A stretch of 64,000 nt of DNA from Decorospora gaudefroyi (lineage: Eukaryota > Ascomycota > Dothideomycetes > Pleosporales > Pleosporaceae), in assembly GCA_010015605.1 (NCBI GenBank), contig ML975248.1:186001-250000 (forward strand), read 5' to 3'. The translations under genes were made by a program, and so were the position numbers. Each line of letters starts with the position of its first letter. Position 1 is the first letter of the stretch. Below are positions 63,259-64,000 of the stretch, piece by piece. Below the pieces are notes generated by a model. That model made no database searches, was not told the origin of the DNA, and saw only the letters and a program-made list of their open reading frames with translations.

Positions 63259-64000
63259 CTGGAGAGAGAATGGCGCAGCGTTGTAGGGCGTAGGAAAAGG
63301 AGCGCGATGGTCGCGGAGAGAGAGGGCGGGCAAGCGCAGGAAAGTCTGGAGCTGTTTAATAAACGAGTGCTTGGCTGCGAAAGAGAGAAAGGAGCAATGT
63401 CGAATGGTGCACATCAAACATCTTTCGATACTAGCCCATAGCGGACTAGATTCCGAAGCCGCCACACAGAGCTAGCGCAGCCGGCCCCACCAGAGTCACG
63501 TTGAGCCAGTGAACAGATACGGTGTACGAGCGCAAAAGCGGCAGCCGTGGACATGGATGTTCCGGAATCCGCTCCCTCAACTTTGGAGGTGCAAGAAAAG
63601 TGCAGCACTTGTACGCGAAGTAAGCGTCTGGCGTAGCAATTATACCGCGAAAACTTTCGCCGCATCATACAATTGGGCGGGCGCCTCTTTCCATAGTGTC
63701 TCAGATACACCCGCGTCAGATCTGTCCCGAGGTCGACCTGGACCCCTCGTTCAGGCACCAGCGAATCAGCGTGTTGCTGCGCGCCGTACTAGCGTGGCCG
63801 AACTCGACGTCTGGAGTTCGTTGCATCGTATGTCTACCACGCCATTCATTATAAGGAATAACAAGAAAATCTCATGGAACACGTAGCCTTGCAGCTAGCT
63901 AGCAAACTCAGTAAACACCAAGCTGATCCTCGAACAGCTGAGCAATGGAGCTTGTGCTCTCATGGGACTTTACTAATACCCTAGACGTCTTTACGGCGAT
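63259..64000. other. right edge, ERG5 upstream region
   Basis: 742 bp upstream of ERG5. Open frames here (63414-63758 minus, 63509-63886 plus) overlap each other and show no motif. No gene is supported before the window ends. Confidence 0.4.

Noticed and set aside
1..64000. Secondary-metabolite cluster, CRISPR array, tRNA or rRNA genes
   Set aside because: No PKS/NRPS modules, no regular spaced repeats and no recognisable tRNA or rRNA sequence; tRNAs can be missed by eye, so a tRNA scan would settle that point.

Overview
The window looks like nuclear DNA of a filamentous ascomycete (Pezizomycotina, plausibly Dothideomycetes). The signs are many genes split by short GT-AG introns, mostly 46-90 bp, fungal-only families (subgroup C chitinase, LysM proteins, CYP61/ERG5, MepA-type ammonium transporter), GPI and signal-peptide proteins, and AT-enriched, C-to-T/G-to-A decayed repeats of the kind repeat-induced point mutation (RIP) makes. 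The taxonomic placement is inference; no marker gene was compared.

Layout. 0-6.6 kb is gene-poor: one hypothetical protein, an NmrA-like reductase broken by one in-frame TAG, and a truncated serine-rich membrane protein. 6.66-15.35 kb is a compact chitin module: a five-LysM secreted protein (minus strand), divergent from a GPI-type secreted protein (probably DUF7136) and a 1492-residue LysM/chitin-binding/GH18/Hce2 chitinase. The module is bracketed by 102-bp direct repeats. 16-18 kb holds a four-helix membrane protein carrying a motif that resembles fungal NLR N-termini, with a probable frameshift. 18-25.2 kb is housekeeping: ammonium transporter, MutY adenine glycosylase and phospholipase D, all on the minus strand.

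26.3-40 kb contains a GH43 arabinanase, a second broken reductase (SDR with an in-frame TAG), MCM3, a cysteine-rich secreted protein with a duplicated promoter segment, an MFS sugar transporter and a divergent GH51 arabinofuranosidase. GH43, transporter and GH51 would together release, import and finish degrading arabinan. 40-45 kb has a sulfotransferase-like protein, a SET protein with a signal peptide, and a ThDP enzyme. 45.5-52.5 kb is sparse: a beta-trefoil membrane protein, a small GPI-type protein, a kinase pseudogene and a small membrane protein split at a C13 tract.

53-63.3 kb is dense metabolism: pirin, a methyltransferase-like protein, a HET-C2-type glycolipid transfer protein, a tartrate/isopropylmalate dehydrogenase relative, mitochondrial inner membrane protease (IMP2-like), NAD-isocitrate dehydrogenase subunit 1, and sterol C-22 desaturase ERG5.

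Exon structures were built by hand from splice signals and reading frame. All multi-exon models given here sum to whole codons. Family names rest on recognised motifs, not on a database search. No tRNA, rRNA or CRISPR array was recognised.
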